A stretch of 64,000 bases of DNA from Paenibacillus sp. JCM 10914 (GTDB taxonomy: Bacteria > Bacillota > Bacilli > Paenibacillales > Paenibacillaceae): NCBI RefSeq assembly GCF_001315105.1, contig NZ_BAZR01000025.1:1-64000 (forward strand). Reading direction: 5' to 3'. Positions 26,840 to 36,146 of this stretch are shown here, piece by piece (the first letter of the stretch is position 1; each line of letters starts with the position of its first letter). The notes beneath the pieces were generated by a model. That model ran no database searches. It saw nothing but the letters and a program-made list of their open reading frames with translations, and had not been told where the DNA came from. Position numbers and translations under genes: made by a program.

Positions 26840-29800
26840 ATGTTAAAGAAACGTCGTGTTATCATCATCGGATTGACACTGGTTATTCTTCTCCCTTTAT
26901 GGTTTATGTTCCGCTCCATTCTCTTCTCCGGCGAACAGCCGCAAGCTGTTCAGGGTAGGCTGGATCTGAAGGAATGGGATTTCTCGCAGGACGGTGCCGT
27001 TGAACTTAACGGAGAATGGGAGTTTTATCGAGGGCAGTTACTGACGAGCGAGGAACTTCAAGAAAATGTTAATGCCAATGAGAGGCCCTCTGCGAGCATG
27101 GTTGCTGTTCCAGGCAAATGGAACTCGTATATTGCTGCTAATGGTGAATCCAAAGCGCAAGGCATTGGTACCTATCGCCTCGTCGTCTCGCTAAGAGATG
27201 GCGAAGGGGTTTATGGTGTTCATACGGGGAATATCCGAACGGCGCATCGACTGTTTATTCAAGGACAAGAGGTTGGGGCAAGCGGTTCTCCAGGCGTTTC
27301 TGCGGAAGTCAGTCGTCCCGATAACGTACCGTATTTCGGTTTTGTTCAATTACCGGGCGGCGATGTGGAGATTATGGTCCAGGTATCCAATTTTGTCTAC
27401 TCTTCCGGAGGGATCTTCACCCCGATTCTGTTCGGGGATAAGCAAGCTATCATGAAGAGCCGGGAGGCTGCTCTATTCTTGGATGCGATGACATTGGCCG
27501 GATTCCTGATTCCGGCGATGTACTTCCTATTACTGTACCGGATGCAGCGACATGAGCGTTCGTTGTGGTATCTCGGGCTCTTCTGTCTGGCTGCGATGGT
27601 CTATGTGCTGACGCATGGACAGAAGCTGTTGGCCGTCGTCTGGCCCGATTTGCCTTATGAGTGGTTTATACGGATTCAAATGATCTTCTCGGCCTTTACG
27701 TATTATTATCTTCTGCGTTACATCACGTCTGCCATACATGGCGCGGTACATCGGTGGGCGCTAAACCTAAGTCTGGCAGCAACCATAATCGCGGTTGTAT
27801 GTACGTTATTACTACCCACGGTGGTCTTCTCGCAATTAGAGCCGATCATCTATTTATTCTCCCTGTTCATCGTCATTTACGTGATTACCGTCATGGTCAA
27901 AGCGATCTGGCAGCCGTCTGAAGATAAAGCGTTCATGTTCGTCAGCGTATTAAGCATTGTCATGATCATCGTCGTTCAGATATTGAGCTTGATGGGAGTA
28001 TATGACGGTCTGATTATCATGCCGTTAGAAATGTTAATGTTCGTTGTAACGCAGGCGCTGCTCTTGGCACAGCGGTTCTCCAGGGCGTTCGACGAGGTGG
28101 ATCAGCTATCCAGGAAGCTGCTGACGTTAGACGGGTTGAAGGATGAGTTCATGGCGAACACCTCCCATGAACTGCGGACACCGCTGCATGGCATCGTTAA
28201 TATGGCCCAATCGCTGCTTGAGGGAGCATCGGGCAAGCTTAACGGTAAGCAGGCAAAAGAATTGTCGATCATGGTATCAACGGGCAGGCGCTTATCTACA
28301 CTAGTGAATGATATTCTCGATTTTGGCAAGCTGAAGAACGGGGAGATTGAGCTTAGAAGGCAACCGGTTAATCTTCAGGCAGTCACGACGTCCGTGCTGG
28401 AGGTCGTATCGCATCTAACGGTTGGCAAGCCCATTGATCTGAAGCTTAATTGGCCGGAGAGTCTGCCTTGGCTGGATACGGATGAGGATCGATTGAGGCA
28501 AATTCTATATAATCTGCTTGGTAATTCAGTGAAGTTTACCGAACAAGGGACCATTGAGGTCCAGGCTGCCCCTACGGCGGATGGGTTCGTCCAAGTATCC
28601 GTTAAGGATACGGGTATCGGGATAGCCCGGGAGCGACTCACGGACATATTTCAATCGTATGATCAGATTGGATATACCTCAGATCGCGAATACAGTGGTA
28701 TGGGTATCGGTCTTAGCATTACACGGAAGCTGGTGGAATTAGGCGGAGGTACAATCTGGGCAGAGTCTACGCTTGGCATAGGCTCCATCTTTCATTTTAC
28801 CTTACCGCAGAGCGCCGCTGTTCCTCCCCTGAAATCCGGTTTCGACGAGCAGGAAGGGTCAACCCTCGTGGCCGTGACGGCTGAGGATTGGCGACCAGCG
28901 GCGAAAGGGATCGAAGCAACAGAACCAACGGGAACGGGAGCGACGGTTCTGTTGGTAGATGATGATCCGGTGAACCTGCATGTACTGCGAAGCTTGCTCG
29001 CTCTAGAGAATTATCGTTTAATCACAGTAGATAACGGACAAGAGGCGTTGAAGTATATCCGTTCAGGACAAGGGATTGATCTAGTCATTACGGATTGGAT
29101 GATGCCTGGCATGACCGGATTGCAATTGTGCAGATCGGTGAGAGAACAGTATACGCTCTTTGAGCTGCCGGTATTGATGCTGACAGCCCGCAGTTTGCCG
29201 GAAGATGTACGCACGGGGCTGCAGGCTGGAGCGAATGATTTCTTGAGAAAACCGGTGGAAGCAGATGAACTGCGAGCGAGGGTCCGCAATTTACTGGAGC
29301 TCCGCCGATCGGTTCGGCTCGCGATATCCTCCGAGATGGCATTCCTGCAAGCGCAAATCAAGCCTCATTTTATGTTCAACGCTCTGAACACGATTATTGC
29401 GGTGTTGTACACGGATCCCGATAAAGCCACACAGCTTCTGATCGAACTCAGTCACTATCTGCGTGGCAGCTTCGACTTCCAGAATCGGGATCAACTGGTT
29501 ACATTGGATAAAGAGCTGGCTCTGGTTCGCTCTTATATTTTCCTGGAGCAGGCCCGGTTTGAGGATCGTCTAAAGGTAGAATATGATGTGAGAGCACCCT
29601 TGCACTATGCGGTGCCACCCCTTAGCATTCAGCCGATCGTGGAGAATGCGGTACGCCATGGCGTTACCAAGCGAATATCCGGCGGTACCGTGCAAGTGGT
29701 GATTGATGTGCTTGAAGATGAGCGCGAGCTCAGCGTCATGATCTCGGACAATGGGATCGGTATGAGTTCGGAGCGGATTCAATCCTTGCTTGCCGGTAAG

Positions 29801-29974
29801 CAGCAGGAGAGCGGTGTCGGTCTGAGAAATATTAACTCCAGGCTCTTGACGCTCTATGGCAAGGGATTGCGGATTGAGAGTGAGCCTGAGCAAGGGACTC
29901 GGGTTTGTTTTCGGGCACCGTTCATCTCGCGTGATGAGGCCGCAAGGGTACAGGAGAAGGGGGACGAATCATGA
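26840..29974 (+). CDS. 7TMR-DISM hybrid sensor kinase with two kinase modules
   Basis: A 1044-residue membrane signalling protein. In order: one transmembrane helix (about 8-30), an extracytoplasmic beta-sandwich region (40-205), a seven-helix 7TMR-DISM region (about 210-415), a HisKA dimerisation box with phospho-acceptor His in FMANTSHELRTPLHGI (about 438), a HATPase domain (about 545-655, GMGIGLSI), a receiver domain (about 700-815, acceptor Asp in LVITDWMMPGMTG) and a second, different kinase module of the LytS/YpdA type with QIKPHFMFNALNTI (about 840) and its own ATPase (IQPIVENAVRHGV to GVGLRNINSRL). Two kinase cores of separate families in one chain make it a likely integrator. It is coupled by ATGA to a receiver-only protein. 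The ligand is unknown. Confidence 0.88.
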   Translation: MLKKRRVIIIGLTLVILLPLWFMFRSILFSGEQPQAVQGRLDLKEWDFSQDGAVELNGEWEFYRGQLLTSEELQENVNANERPSASMVAVPGKWNSYIAANGESKAQGIGTYRLVVSLRDGEGVYGVHTGNIRTAHRLFIQGQEVGASGSPGVSAEVSRPDNVPYFGFVQLPGGDVEIMVQVSNFVYSSGGIFTPILFGDKQAIMKSREAALFLDAMTLAGFLIPAMYFLLLYRMQRHERSLWYLGLFCLAAMVYVLTHGQKLLAVVWPDLPYEWFIRIQMIFSAFTYYYLLRYITSAIHGAVHRWALNLSLAATIIAVVCTLLLPTVVFSQLEPIIYLFSLFIVIYVITVMVKAIWQPSEDKAFMFVSVLSIVMIIVVQILSLMGVYDGLIIMPLEMLMFVVTQALLLAQRFSRAFDEVDQLSRKLLTLDGLKDEFMANTSHELRTPLHGIVNMAQSLLEGASGKLNGKQAKELSIMVSTGRRLSTLVNDILDFGKLKNGEIELRRQPVNLQAVTTSVLEVVSHLTVGKPIDLKLNWPESLPWLDTDEDRLRQILYNLLGNSVKFTEQGTIEVQAAPTADGFVQVSVKDTGIGIARERLTDIFQSYDQIGYTSDREYSGMGIGLSITRKLVELGGGTIWAESTLGIGSIFHFTLPQSAAVPPLKSGFDEQEGSTLVAVTAEDWRPAAKGIEATEPTGTGATVLLVDDDPVNLHVLRSLLALENYRLITVDNGQEALKYIRSGQGIDLVITDWMMPGMTGLQLCRSVREQYTLFELPVLMLTARSLPEDVRTGLQAGANDFLRKPVEADELRARVRNLLELRRSVRLAISSEMAFLQAQIKPHFMFNALNTIIAVLYTDPDKATQLLIELSHYLRGSFDFQNRDQLVTLDKELALVRSYIFLEQARFEDRLKVEYDVRAPLHYAVPPLSIQPIVENAVRHGVTKRISGGTVQVVIDVLEDERELSVMISDNGIGMSSERIQSLLAGKQQESGVGLRNINSRLLTLYGKGLRIESEPEQGTRVCFRAPFISRDEAARVQEKGDES

Positions 29975-30345
29975 AGGCGATTGTCATCGACGATGAGAAT
30001 CCGGCATTGATGCAGATGCAGCGACTGATTCATCGGGATGGACGGCTAGAGATCGCAGGAGCTTATACGCAAGCACAGGATGCTCTCGATCAATGGGCAT
30101 CATGTGAAGCAGATATTGTGTTTTTGGACATCGAGATGCCTGGCATGAACGGGCTGGAAGCCGGAAAAAGACTACAGCAGCTAGACCCTGACGTCCATAT
30201 CGTCTATGTAACCGCGTATAATGACCATATCCTGGCATCCGTTCACGAAGGTGATGTCTATTTATTAAAGCCTGTGGACCCACAACGATTTCAACAGACC
30301 GTTACCGTACTTCAGCGTCGCATCGCACATAAGAAACCGAATTAA
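29971..30345 (+). CDS. single-domain response regulator (receiver only)
   Basis: A 124-residue receiver domain: AIVIDDENPAL with the acidic pair, acceptor Asp in IVFLDIEMPGMNG, the switch Thr in IVYVTAYND and Lys in LLKPVD. No output domain follows, and a terminator begins directly after, so there is no room for a lost C-terminus. It overlaps the kinase stop by four bases. It probably receives phosphate from the LytS-type module and acts by protein contact; that is inference. Confidence 0.88.
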   Translation: MKAIVIDDENPALMQMQRLIHRDGRLEIAGAYTQAQDALDQWASCEADIVFLDIEMPGMNGLEAGKRLQQLDPDVHIVYVTAYNDHILASVHEGDVYLLKPVDPQRFQQTVTVLQRRIAHKKPN

Positions 30346-30356
30346 ATATATTGAGC

Positions 30357-30400
30357 GCATAGAACCCCTGACACTTCTCACAGTGCAGGGGTTCTATTCT
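30357..30400. terminator. bidirectional terminator between convergent signalling operons
   Basis: AGAACCCCTG and CAGGGGTTCT arms (10 bp perfect) with inner ACACT/AGTG pairing. A-rich and T-rich flanks allow use from both sides. Confidence 0.88.
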
Positions 30401-30429
30401 TGAGTTCTTATTTTGATGAGAAATTCCCT

Positions 30430-31035
30430 TTAGATCCAGCCTTTCTCTTCGGCCATGGAGATTGCCTCTATCCGGTTCTTGGCCTGCAGTTTGCCCAGAA
30501 TCTCAGACATGTAGTTACGGACAGTGCCGTAGGATAAGTGCAACTGCGCTGCAATATCATTAGAGCTGTTCCCGTCTGCGGCCAACCGCAGTACTTCCCG
30601 TTCGCGCTCGGTCAGTGGATTCGCATTGCGCACCGTACCGAAGACAAGCTCGGGCGAGACCTCTCGCCGCCCCTCCATTACTCGGCGGATCGCCTCGGCC
30701 AGACGCTCGCTAGGCTCATCCTTCAGGAGGTAACCTTGAACGCCAGCTTCCACGGCACGCTCGAAGTATCCGGGTCTGGCGAAGGTGGTGAGGATCATGA
30801 CTCGACAAGGATATCCGCGACGTCTGATTTCCTCAGCGACATCCAGGCCGCTGCGTGCAGGCATTTCGATGTCGAGCAGGCATACGTCCGGCTGATGCTG
30901 TGCAATGAGGGTCAGGGCTTCATCCCCATCACCGGCTTGCCCGATGACGTCGATATCATCTTCGAAATCAAGCAAGGAAGCCAGTGCTCCGCGAAGCATT
31001 CGCTGATCCTCTGCGATCAGCACCTTGATGCTCAT
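30430..31035 (-). CDS. NarL/FixJ-type response regulator, DesR/YvfU-like
   Basis: The 201-residue DNA-binding regulator has a receiver domain (VLIAEDQRML, acceptor Asp in VCLLDIEMPARSG near residue 54, Lys in YLLKDEP) and a LuxR-type HTH at 138-200 (LTEREREVLRLAADGNSSND). It is the partner of the kinase gene just upstream on the same strand. The four-gene set ATPase-permease-kinase-regulator matches B. subtilis yvfRSTU and resembles the linearmycin-resistance lnr genes, so control of the adjacent exporter is likely. Confidence 0.92.
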   Translation of the reverse strand: MSIKVLIAEDQRMLRGALASLLDFEDDIDVIGQAGDGDEALTLIAQHQPDVCLLDIEMPARSGLDVAEEIRRRGYPCRVMILTTFARPGYFERAVEAGVQGYLLKDEPSERLAEAIRRVMEGRREVSPELVFGTVRNANPLTEREREVLRLAADGNSSNDIAAQLHLSYGTVRNYMSEILGKLQAKNRIEAISMAEEKGWI

Positions 31036-32188
31036 GTGAATCGTCCCCCTTCTGATTCTTGATGATGATCGGCACCCGGATCGTAAGGATGGTCCCCTGG
31101 TCTGCTTTCACTTCCACGGTTCCTCCGATCAAGGAGAGTCTCTCAATCATTCCTTGCAGACCGTTACTGTTCGTCTCCTGCTCATCATCGCAGGACGGAT
31201 TGCTGCCGGTGATACCGATTCCGTTGTCGGCCACCATGATCCGCCATTCATTGCCCATGGTCTCGATCGAAATCCAGCATTTCGTTGCCTGACTGTGCTT
31301 CACCACATTCGTAACCGCCTCACGAAGGCAGAGACTGAGAATGTTGTGGGCCAGATCCGATATGCCAACCAGCTTCGCATGAACGTCACCATGAAACTCA
31401 ATATCAGCATTCTCCAAGATTAACCGGGCTTCCTGTAATTCTTGGGGTAGCGTGGCGGTCCGCATATCGGATACGAGCTCACGTACCTGACGCAGCGCGG
31501 CACGGGATGTATTCTGGATCTCGCGAGCTTCCATCTGGGCTTTCTGCGGGTCTTTGGCCGCCAGCTTCTCTACCAACTGGCTCTTGAGCGTAATAAGGGA
31601 CAGCGTATGTCCGAGTGTGTCGTGCAGATCCCTCGCGATGCGCATTCGCTCCTCGCCTTTAATGAGGTTGCGAATCTGCTCGTTAGCTTGCGCAAGTTCC
31701 TGCTCGAGCCGCTGTCGTCTGCTGAGAGAACGGAACCCGGCAGGAGACAGCAGCATAATCAGGAAGAATGGAAGCATGATCAAGAGATCCATCGAGGCCA
31801 AGGATGGGGCATGATAGGCAAGCGGGATGGCCTCGACGAAGAAGAATATGATCATGGCTGCCCTAAATCGGCGTTTGTCCGAGTACCAGCCAATAAAGTT
31901 GGCCGAGAAGAAGCCCATGTACATATAGGTCGGGTGATACCAGACGGACAGGATGAAGATAATGGCCAATTGCACGATCAGCCAGTACATGAAATTTTTT
32001 TTGCCTTCCAGAAAGTAGAGCTGTCGATAAGTGACCAGAAACAGCGCGAGCAAAGAAAAGCCCACCCACTGCATCCAGCCGTCTGCGCGGAACATATTGA
32101 AGATGGGCATCAACATGTAAATTAGCCACATATATGGGAAGAAGCCCATATATCGTGGGAAAATCTCAAAATCACGAAGACGCTTCAT
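30968..32188 (-). CDS. DesK-type sensor histidine kinase, YvfT-like
   Basis: A 406-residue membrane kinase. Five or six hydrophobic helices fill the first 170 residues, then a coiled linker leads to the HisKA_3 box ERMRIARDLHDTLGHTLSLI with the phospho-acceptor His, and an ATPase domain with LREAVTNVVKHSQA and GIGI. ATG 32188 is preferred; ATG 32200 is too close to AAAGGA. The frame runs 68 bp into the regulator gene. One extra G in the GGGGG run (31046-31050) would instead end it at a TGA that overlaps the regulator ATG by four bases, so the true C-terminus is probably shorter. Confidence 0.88.
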   Translation of the reverse strand: MKRLRDFEIFPRYMGFFPYMWLIYMLMPIFNMFRADGWMQWVGFSLLALFLVTYRQLYFLEGKKNFMYWLIVQLAIIFILSVWYHPTYMYMGFFSANFIGWYSDKRRFRAAMIIFFFVEAIPLAYHAPSLASMDLLIMLPFFLIMLLSPAGFRSLSRRQRLEQELAQANEQIRNLIKGEERMRIARDLHDTLGHTLSLITLKSQLVEKLAAKDPQKAQMEAREIQNTSRAALRQVRELVSDMRTATLPQELQEARLILENADIEFHGDVHAKLVGISDLAHNILSLCLREAVTNVVKHSQATKCWISIETMGNEWRIMVADNGIGITGSNPSCDDEQETNSNGLQGMIERLSLIGGTVEVKADQGTILTIRVPIIIKNQKGDDSHEHQGADRRGSANASRSTGFLA

Positions 32189-32204
32189 CCCATCACCCAT
32201 TCCT

Positions 32205-32951
32205 TTAATCAGCTTGTTGTTTTTTTCGGATATAGGTGGATATTAACATAAATACGGTCAAATAGGTCGTCAAAATGACGAAATTGTCCAGGCCCGGCGC
32301 TTCGCCGCGCACGATGGCCCATGCGCCGCCGCCGAAATGGTACGATGGCATCCATTCCCCAATGGCTTGCATAAATGAAGGCATGATCTCGAGCGGGAAC
32401 CACATTCCGCCTGTGATGGCCAGTGCCAGGTATATCCCGTTGCTAACGCCGCTTGCGGTGTCCACCCGTTTCATGGAACCAATGAGCGTACCAATCGCCA
32501 GGAAAGGAACGGAAGCGATAAGAATCCATAATCCGCTAAACAACCATTGCCAGAAGGTGAGAGATACACCGTTAATCAGGTAGCCGGCGACAAAGATGAC
32601 GATGATGCAAAGCAAGTGCATGACGGTCTGTACGAACATTTTACCGAAGAAAAAAATGCTGCCGGGAAGCGGTGTGACCCGCATGTAGATGGCCCATCCT
32701 TGTACCCGTTCTTGAACGAGGCGAATGCCGAGCGACATGATGGCGGTGCCCATCACGCTAAAGGAGGTCATCGACATCAAGTAGTGAGCCTGCCATTGTC
32801 CTGCATCCGCCTGGCCGGTATCCACAACGCGAGTGAAGATGAAATAGAACATAATCGGCATGGCCAGCGACCAGAAGATATAGTATGGGTTACGCACCAT
32901 GCGAAGCAGTTCCATCCGGCATTGCAGCGTAATGAGTTTCCATGTAGACAT
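32205..32951 (-). CDS. ABC-2 type transporter permease, YvfS-like
   Basis: 248-residue permease with six hydrophobic helices and the ABC-2 C-terminal pattern GGMWFPLEIMPSFMQAIGEW. It forms an exporter with the ATPase encoded one base upstream. Relatives export or give resistance to lipophilic antibiotics; the substrate here is unknown. The ATG is at 32949-32951. Confidence 0.9.
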   Translation of the reverse strand: MSTWKLITLQCRMELLRMVRNPYYIFWSLAMPIMFYFIFTRVVDTGQADAGQWQAHYLMSMTSFSVMGTAIMSLGIRLVQERVQGWAIYMRVTPLPGSIFFFGKMFVQTVMHLLCIIVIFVAGYLINGVSLTFWQWLFSGLWILIASVPFLAIGTLIGSMKRVDTASGVSNGIYLALAITGGMWFPLEIMPSFMQAIGEWMPSYHFGGGAWAIVRGEAPGLDNFVILTTYLTVFMLISTYIRKKQQAD

Positions 32952-32952
32952 A

Positions 32953-33876
32953 TTAGACAGCCTCCTCTTGATTCATCGTCAACTGATCGAACGCTTCATC
33001 CAGGCTTCCTTGTTCGATACGAATATCCCGAACCGCCAGGCCCGCACGGAACAATGCAGCCAGCGCGGTATCTGTGTCGTCGGTGACGGCATACAGACGT
33101 CCGCTTTGCTCGTGTACATCGGAAACGCCGGGTACTTCAAGCAGCAGTTGCTGTACTTCATGGTGATCCGCGTCCACGATAAAGGATAAGGATCTGCGAG
33201 TAAGCTTCGACTTGATGGCATAGGGCGTGCCGTCCGCGGCAACTTGCCCGTTGTGGAAGAGAATGATGCGGTCCGCCATGTCATCGGCTTCCTGCAGGTA
33301 GTGGGTGGTGAATAGAATGGTCTTGCCCTGATCCGCAAGCTGGCGTACCGTCTGCCAGAACAATCGTCTGGCGGTCGTGTCAAGCCCGACCGTGGGCTCG
33401 TCGAAGAAGAGCAGTTCCGGGTTGCCCGCAATGGCAAGTGCGAAGCTGAGTTTGCGCTTCTGGCCACCGGACATTTTGACCGCCCACTTATTCAGTTCTT
33501 CTGCGCTGAGTCCGCTTAAGTTCGCGATTTCATCCAGCGTCAGCGGGTTCGGATAATAGCCACGGATCAGATTAATAATTTCCCGCGTCTTCAGGCTGTC
33601 CATGACGCTCACTTCCTGCAGCATCGCCCCGATTCTTTCCCGGACCTTCAAGTCCTTCGGGTTCTGGCCGAATAGCTCCACAACTCCCTCGTTCGCATCC
33701 TTCAGTCCGAGCATCATGGAGATGGCCGTTGATTTGCCGGCCCCGTTAGGTCCGAGAATGGCGGTAATAGAACCTTTTTCAATCGTGAAGGAAACTTGGT
33801 TAACGGCTATTTTATTTCCGAATCTCTTGGTTACTTGCTTGAGTGCGACAATCGGTTCACCCGATACGTTCGACAT
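32953..33876 (-). CDS. ABC transporter ATPase, drug-exporter type, YvfR-like
   Basis: The 307-residue ATPase contains Walker A GPNGAGKST (about residues 43-51), signature MSGGQKRKLSFALAI, Walker B LLFFDEPTVGLD and the H-loop TTHYLQEAD. A C-terminal extension of about 80 residues is typical of ATPases paired with ABC-2 permeases. GGAGGTG lies seven bases before ATG 33876; an ATG at 33885 overlaps it. It is the first gene of the exporter/two-component operon. Confidence 0.92.
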   Translation of the reverse strand: MSNVSGEPIVALKQVTKRFGNKIAVNQVSFTIEKGSITAILGPNGAGKSTAISMMLGLKDANEGVVELFGQNPKDLKVRERIGAMLQEVSVMDSLKTREIINLIRGYYPNPLTLDEIANLSGLSAEELNKWAVKMSGGQKRKLSFALAIAGNPELLFFDEPTVGLDTTARRLFWQTVRQLADQGKTILFTTHYLQEADDMADRIILFHNGQVAADGTPYAIKSKLTRRSLSFIVDADHHEVQQLLLEVPGVSDVHEQSGRLYAVTDDTDTALAALFRAGLAVRDIRIEQGSLDEAFDQLTMNQEEAV

Positions 33877-34231
33877 GGTAAGCACCTCCGTAGTGTTGTT
33901 CTCATGTATTCATCATACTGGGAGGGGAGGAGGCTCGTTAGTAAAGGATGTCATCGATTCGAGGTGACTTTTGTCATGTTGGAGGAGGGGCAAAATGAAT
34001 AAGTGACGCATGCAACATTTTCCGAAGCCGACTGTAGACGGTGTTATTTTTTATGGAACGAGGTTATGAGGCAAGTTGTAACCGGACTTAATGGGAATAA
34101 AATGATGAAAAAACGGCGGTAGTAAGGACTTTTTTGTCTCCGCCCCTTCTCTTGACCAGAACAGAGGCTTCAATTATAGTTGGTACAGTAGGAGCAATCT
34201 ATAATATAGAAGGAAAAAGGTGGCTTGTAAC
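33877..34231. other. divergent control region between the exporter operon and glcK
   Basis: It holds the glcK promoter (34152-34180). Near 33949-33977 it has half-sites for the exporter operon: GTCAT, then GTGAC and the perfect palindrome TGAC-TTTT-GTCA. A hairpin-like GGCGG/CCGCC pair lies at 34112-34145. No gene is seen. Confidence 0.55.
34152..34180 (+). promoter_or_regulatory. sigma-A-type promoter of glcK
   Basis: TTGACC and TATAGT hexamers with exactly 17 bp between them, 52 bp before the glcK start. One mismatch per hexamer. Confidence 0.75.
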
Positions 34232-35182
34232 ATGTCTGAGAACATCTACGTCGGTGTCGATCTGGGCGGAACAGCGATTAAAGTTGGAATATGCAATGAA
34301 GAAGGGCATCTTCTGCAGAAGTATGAAGGGCCGACGGAAACCGCCAAGGGCGTTGACACGGTAATTGACAACATTGAGAAATATGTGCGTCATATTGTAG
34401 AAGAATCGCCATACAGTTGGGATCAACTTGCTGGTGTAGGCGCTGGATTTGCCGGCTTCACGAACATTCGTGAAGGCATTATCATTCTGGCACCGAATGT
34501 AGGATTTAAGGATGTACCGATTCGCGCATTGCTTGAAGAGCGTCTCGGCAAGCCCGTCAAAATAGACAATGACGCCAATGTTGCTGCTCTGGGCGAAGCG
34601 TGGAGCGGCGCAGGTCGCGGCGTTGAGAATTGCGTATGCTATACGCTTGGAACGGGCGTTGGCGGAGGTATTATTGTAAACGGTAAAATTTATCAAGGCT
34701 TTGGCGGTATGGCCGGGGAGCTTGGTCATATCTCGGTCGTGCCTGATCTGGAAGCGATTCAATGCGGTTGTGGCAAAATGGGCTGCCTGGAATCGGTCTC
34801 CTCGGCAACCGGCATTATCCGCATGGCGAAGGATGCCGTGGAGCGCGGCGAACGCACCTCGCTCGCGCAGGTGGAGCATATTGCTGCGAAAGAAGTATTC
34901 GATGCGGCGAAAGCCGGAGACGAGGTTTCCATTCGGATCGTGAAGCGTGCCGCGTTCTATCTTGGTAAATCGATGGCCGCTGTAGCAGCCGTATTGAATC
35001 CGGAATCTTTCATTATCGGCGGCGGCGTATCCAAAGCCGGAGATATTCTGTTTGACGAGATTCGCGACGTGTTCGCGAAGCTGGCGCCTGAGCCGCTGCA
35101 GCGCGGCGTTCGCATCGTAGCTGCTGAGCTTGGCAACGATGCCGGTGTTGTTGGGGCCGCTGGACTTCATTTACGATCCTAA
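34232..35182 (+). CDS. glcK: glucokinase, ROK family
   Basis: Phosphorylates free glucose to glucose-6-phosphate. The 316-residue ROK protein has the N-terminal ATP site [14 protein letters not shown], the sugar-binding stretch [22 protein letters not shown], and the zinc motif [10 protein letters not shown] near residue 180. ATG 34232 lies eight bases after AAAAAGGTGG. It is followed 37 bp later by rapZ and may be cotranscribed with it. Confidence 0.95.
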   Translation: MSENIYVGVDLGGTAIKVGICNEEGHLLQKYEGPTETAKGVDTVIDNIEKYVRHIVEESPYSWDQLAGVGAGFAGFTNIREGIIILAPNVGFKDVPIRALLEERLGKPVKIDNDANVAALGEAWSGAGRGVENCVCYTLGTGVGGGIIVNGKIYQGFGGMAGELGHISVVPDLEAIQCGCGKMGCLESVSSATGIIRMAKDAVERGERTSLAQVEHIAAKEVFDAAKAGDEVSIRIVKRAAFYLGKSMAAVAAVLNPESFIIGGGVSKAGDILFDEIRDVFAKLAPEPLQRGVRIVAAELGNDAGVVGAAGLHLRS

Positions 35183-35219
35183 TCATTTCGTACACAACTT
35201 ATATAGGGAGGGAAAGCTG

Positions 35220-36128
35220 ATGCTGGAAGCAGCCGACCGCGGCAGCAACACATCATCCATGGCCACCCTGATCATCATTACCGGGATGTCGGGAGCGGGT
35301 AAGACTTTGGCCGTACAAAGTCTGGAGGATCTAGGATTTTTCTGCGTAGATAACCTGCCCCCTGTGCTCATCCCCAAATTTGCGGAGCTGATCGATCAGT
35401 CGAAGGGTAAGATCGGCAAGGTTGCATTGGTCATCGACCTGCGTGGCCGCGAATTTTTCACTGCTTTATCGGAATCATTGAATTATATTAAAGATCATTT
35501 TACCATTCGTTGTGAGATTTTATTCCTGGATGCAACCGACTCGGTACTCGTTCAGCGTTATAAGGAGAGCCGACGTCGTCATCCGCTCGCTCCGGAAGGC
35601 ATGCCGCTCGACGGCATCCGCTTGGAACGCAAAATGCTGGATGAACTCAAAAATTCGGCCACGCAGGTAATTGATACAAGTAATATGAAGCCAGTGATCT
35701 TGAAGGAGAAGATTATCTCTCGCTTTACGCATCTGGAGAGCAGTGCCTTATCGGTGAACATTACGTCGTTCGGATTCAAATATGGCATACCGATCGATGC
35801 GGATCTTGTATTCGATGTGCGTTTTTTGCCAAATCCCCATTATATCGAGCATCTACGGCCTAATACGGGTCAAGATAGCGATGTGTATGAATACGTGATG
35901 AAATGGCCGGAGACGCAGGCGTTCCTAACTAAGCTGCTGGATATGCTGCATTTCTTGATCCCGCAGTATCGCAAGGAAGGAAAGAGCCAAGTCATCATCG
36001 GAATCGGTTGTACCGGCGGCAAGCATCGTTCGGTCGCAATATCCGAATATCTCGGCAAAATGCTCGGTGTAAGCGAAACCGAGGCAGTGACCGTGAGTCA
36101 CCGGGATTCGGAGCGGGATCGGCATTAA
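35220..36128 (+). CDS. rapZ: RNase adapter / nucleotide-binding protein RapZ (YvcJ)
   Basis: 302-residue P-loop protein. Walker A is GMSGAGKT (near residue 22), DNLPP and the late [12 protein letters not shown] are family signatures. In E. coli RapZ controls glmS through small RNAs. In B. subtilis YvcJ binds and hydrolyses GTP and affects competence; the role here is not known. GGGAGGG precedes ATG 35220. It heads the rapZ-yvcK-whiA-crh cluster conserved in Firmicutes. Confidence 0.95.
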   Translation: MLEAADRGSNTSSMATLIIITGMSGAGKTLAVQSLEDLGFFCVDNLPPVLIPKFAELIDQSKGKIGKVALVIDLRGREFFTALSESLNYIKDHFTIRCEILFLDATDSVLVQRYKESRRRHPLAPEGMPLDGIRLERKMLDELKNSATQVIDTSNMKPVILKEKIISRFTHLESSALSVNITSFGFKYGIPIDADLVFDVRFLPNPHYIEHLRPNTGQDSDVYEYVMKWPETQAFLTKLLDMLHFLIPQYRKEGKSQVIIGIGCTGGKHRSVAISEYLGKMLGVSETEAVTVSHRDSERDRH

Positions 36129-36146
36129 CTAAGGGAAGTGATAAAT

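Noticed and set aside
34199-35170. 323-residue antisense open frame opposite glcK
   Set aside because: The plus strand has complete ROK motifs, a promoter and a ribosome site; the antisense frame has none.
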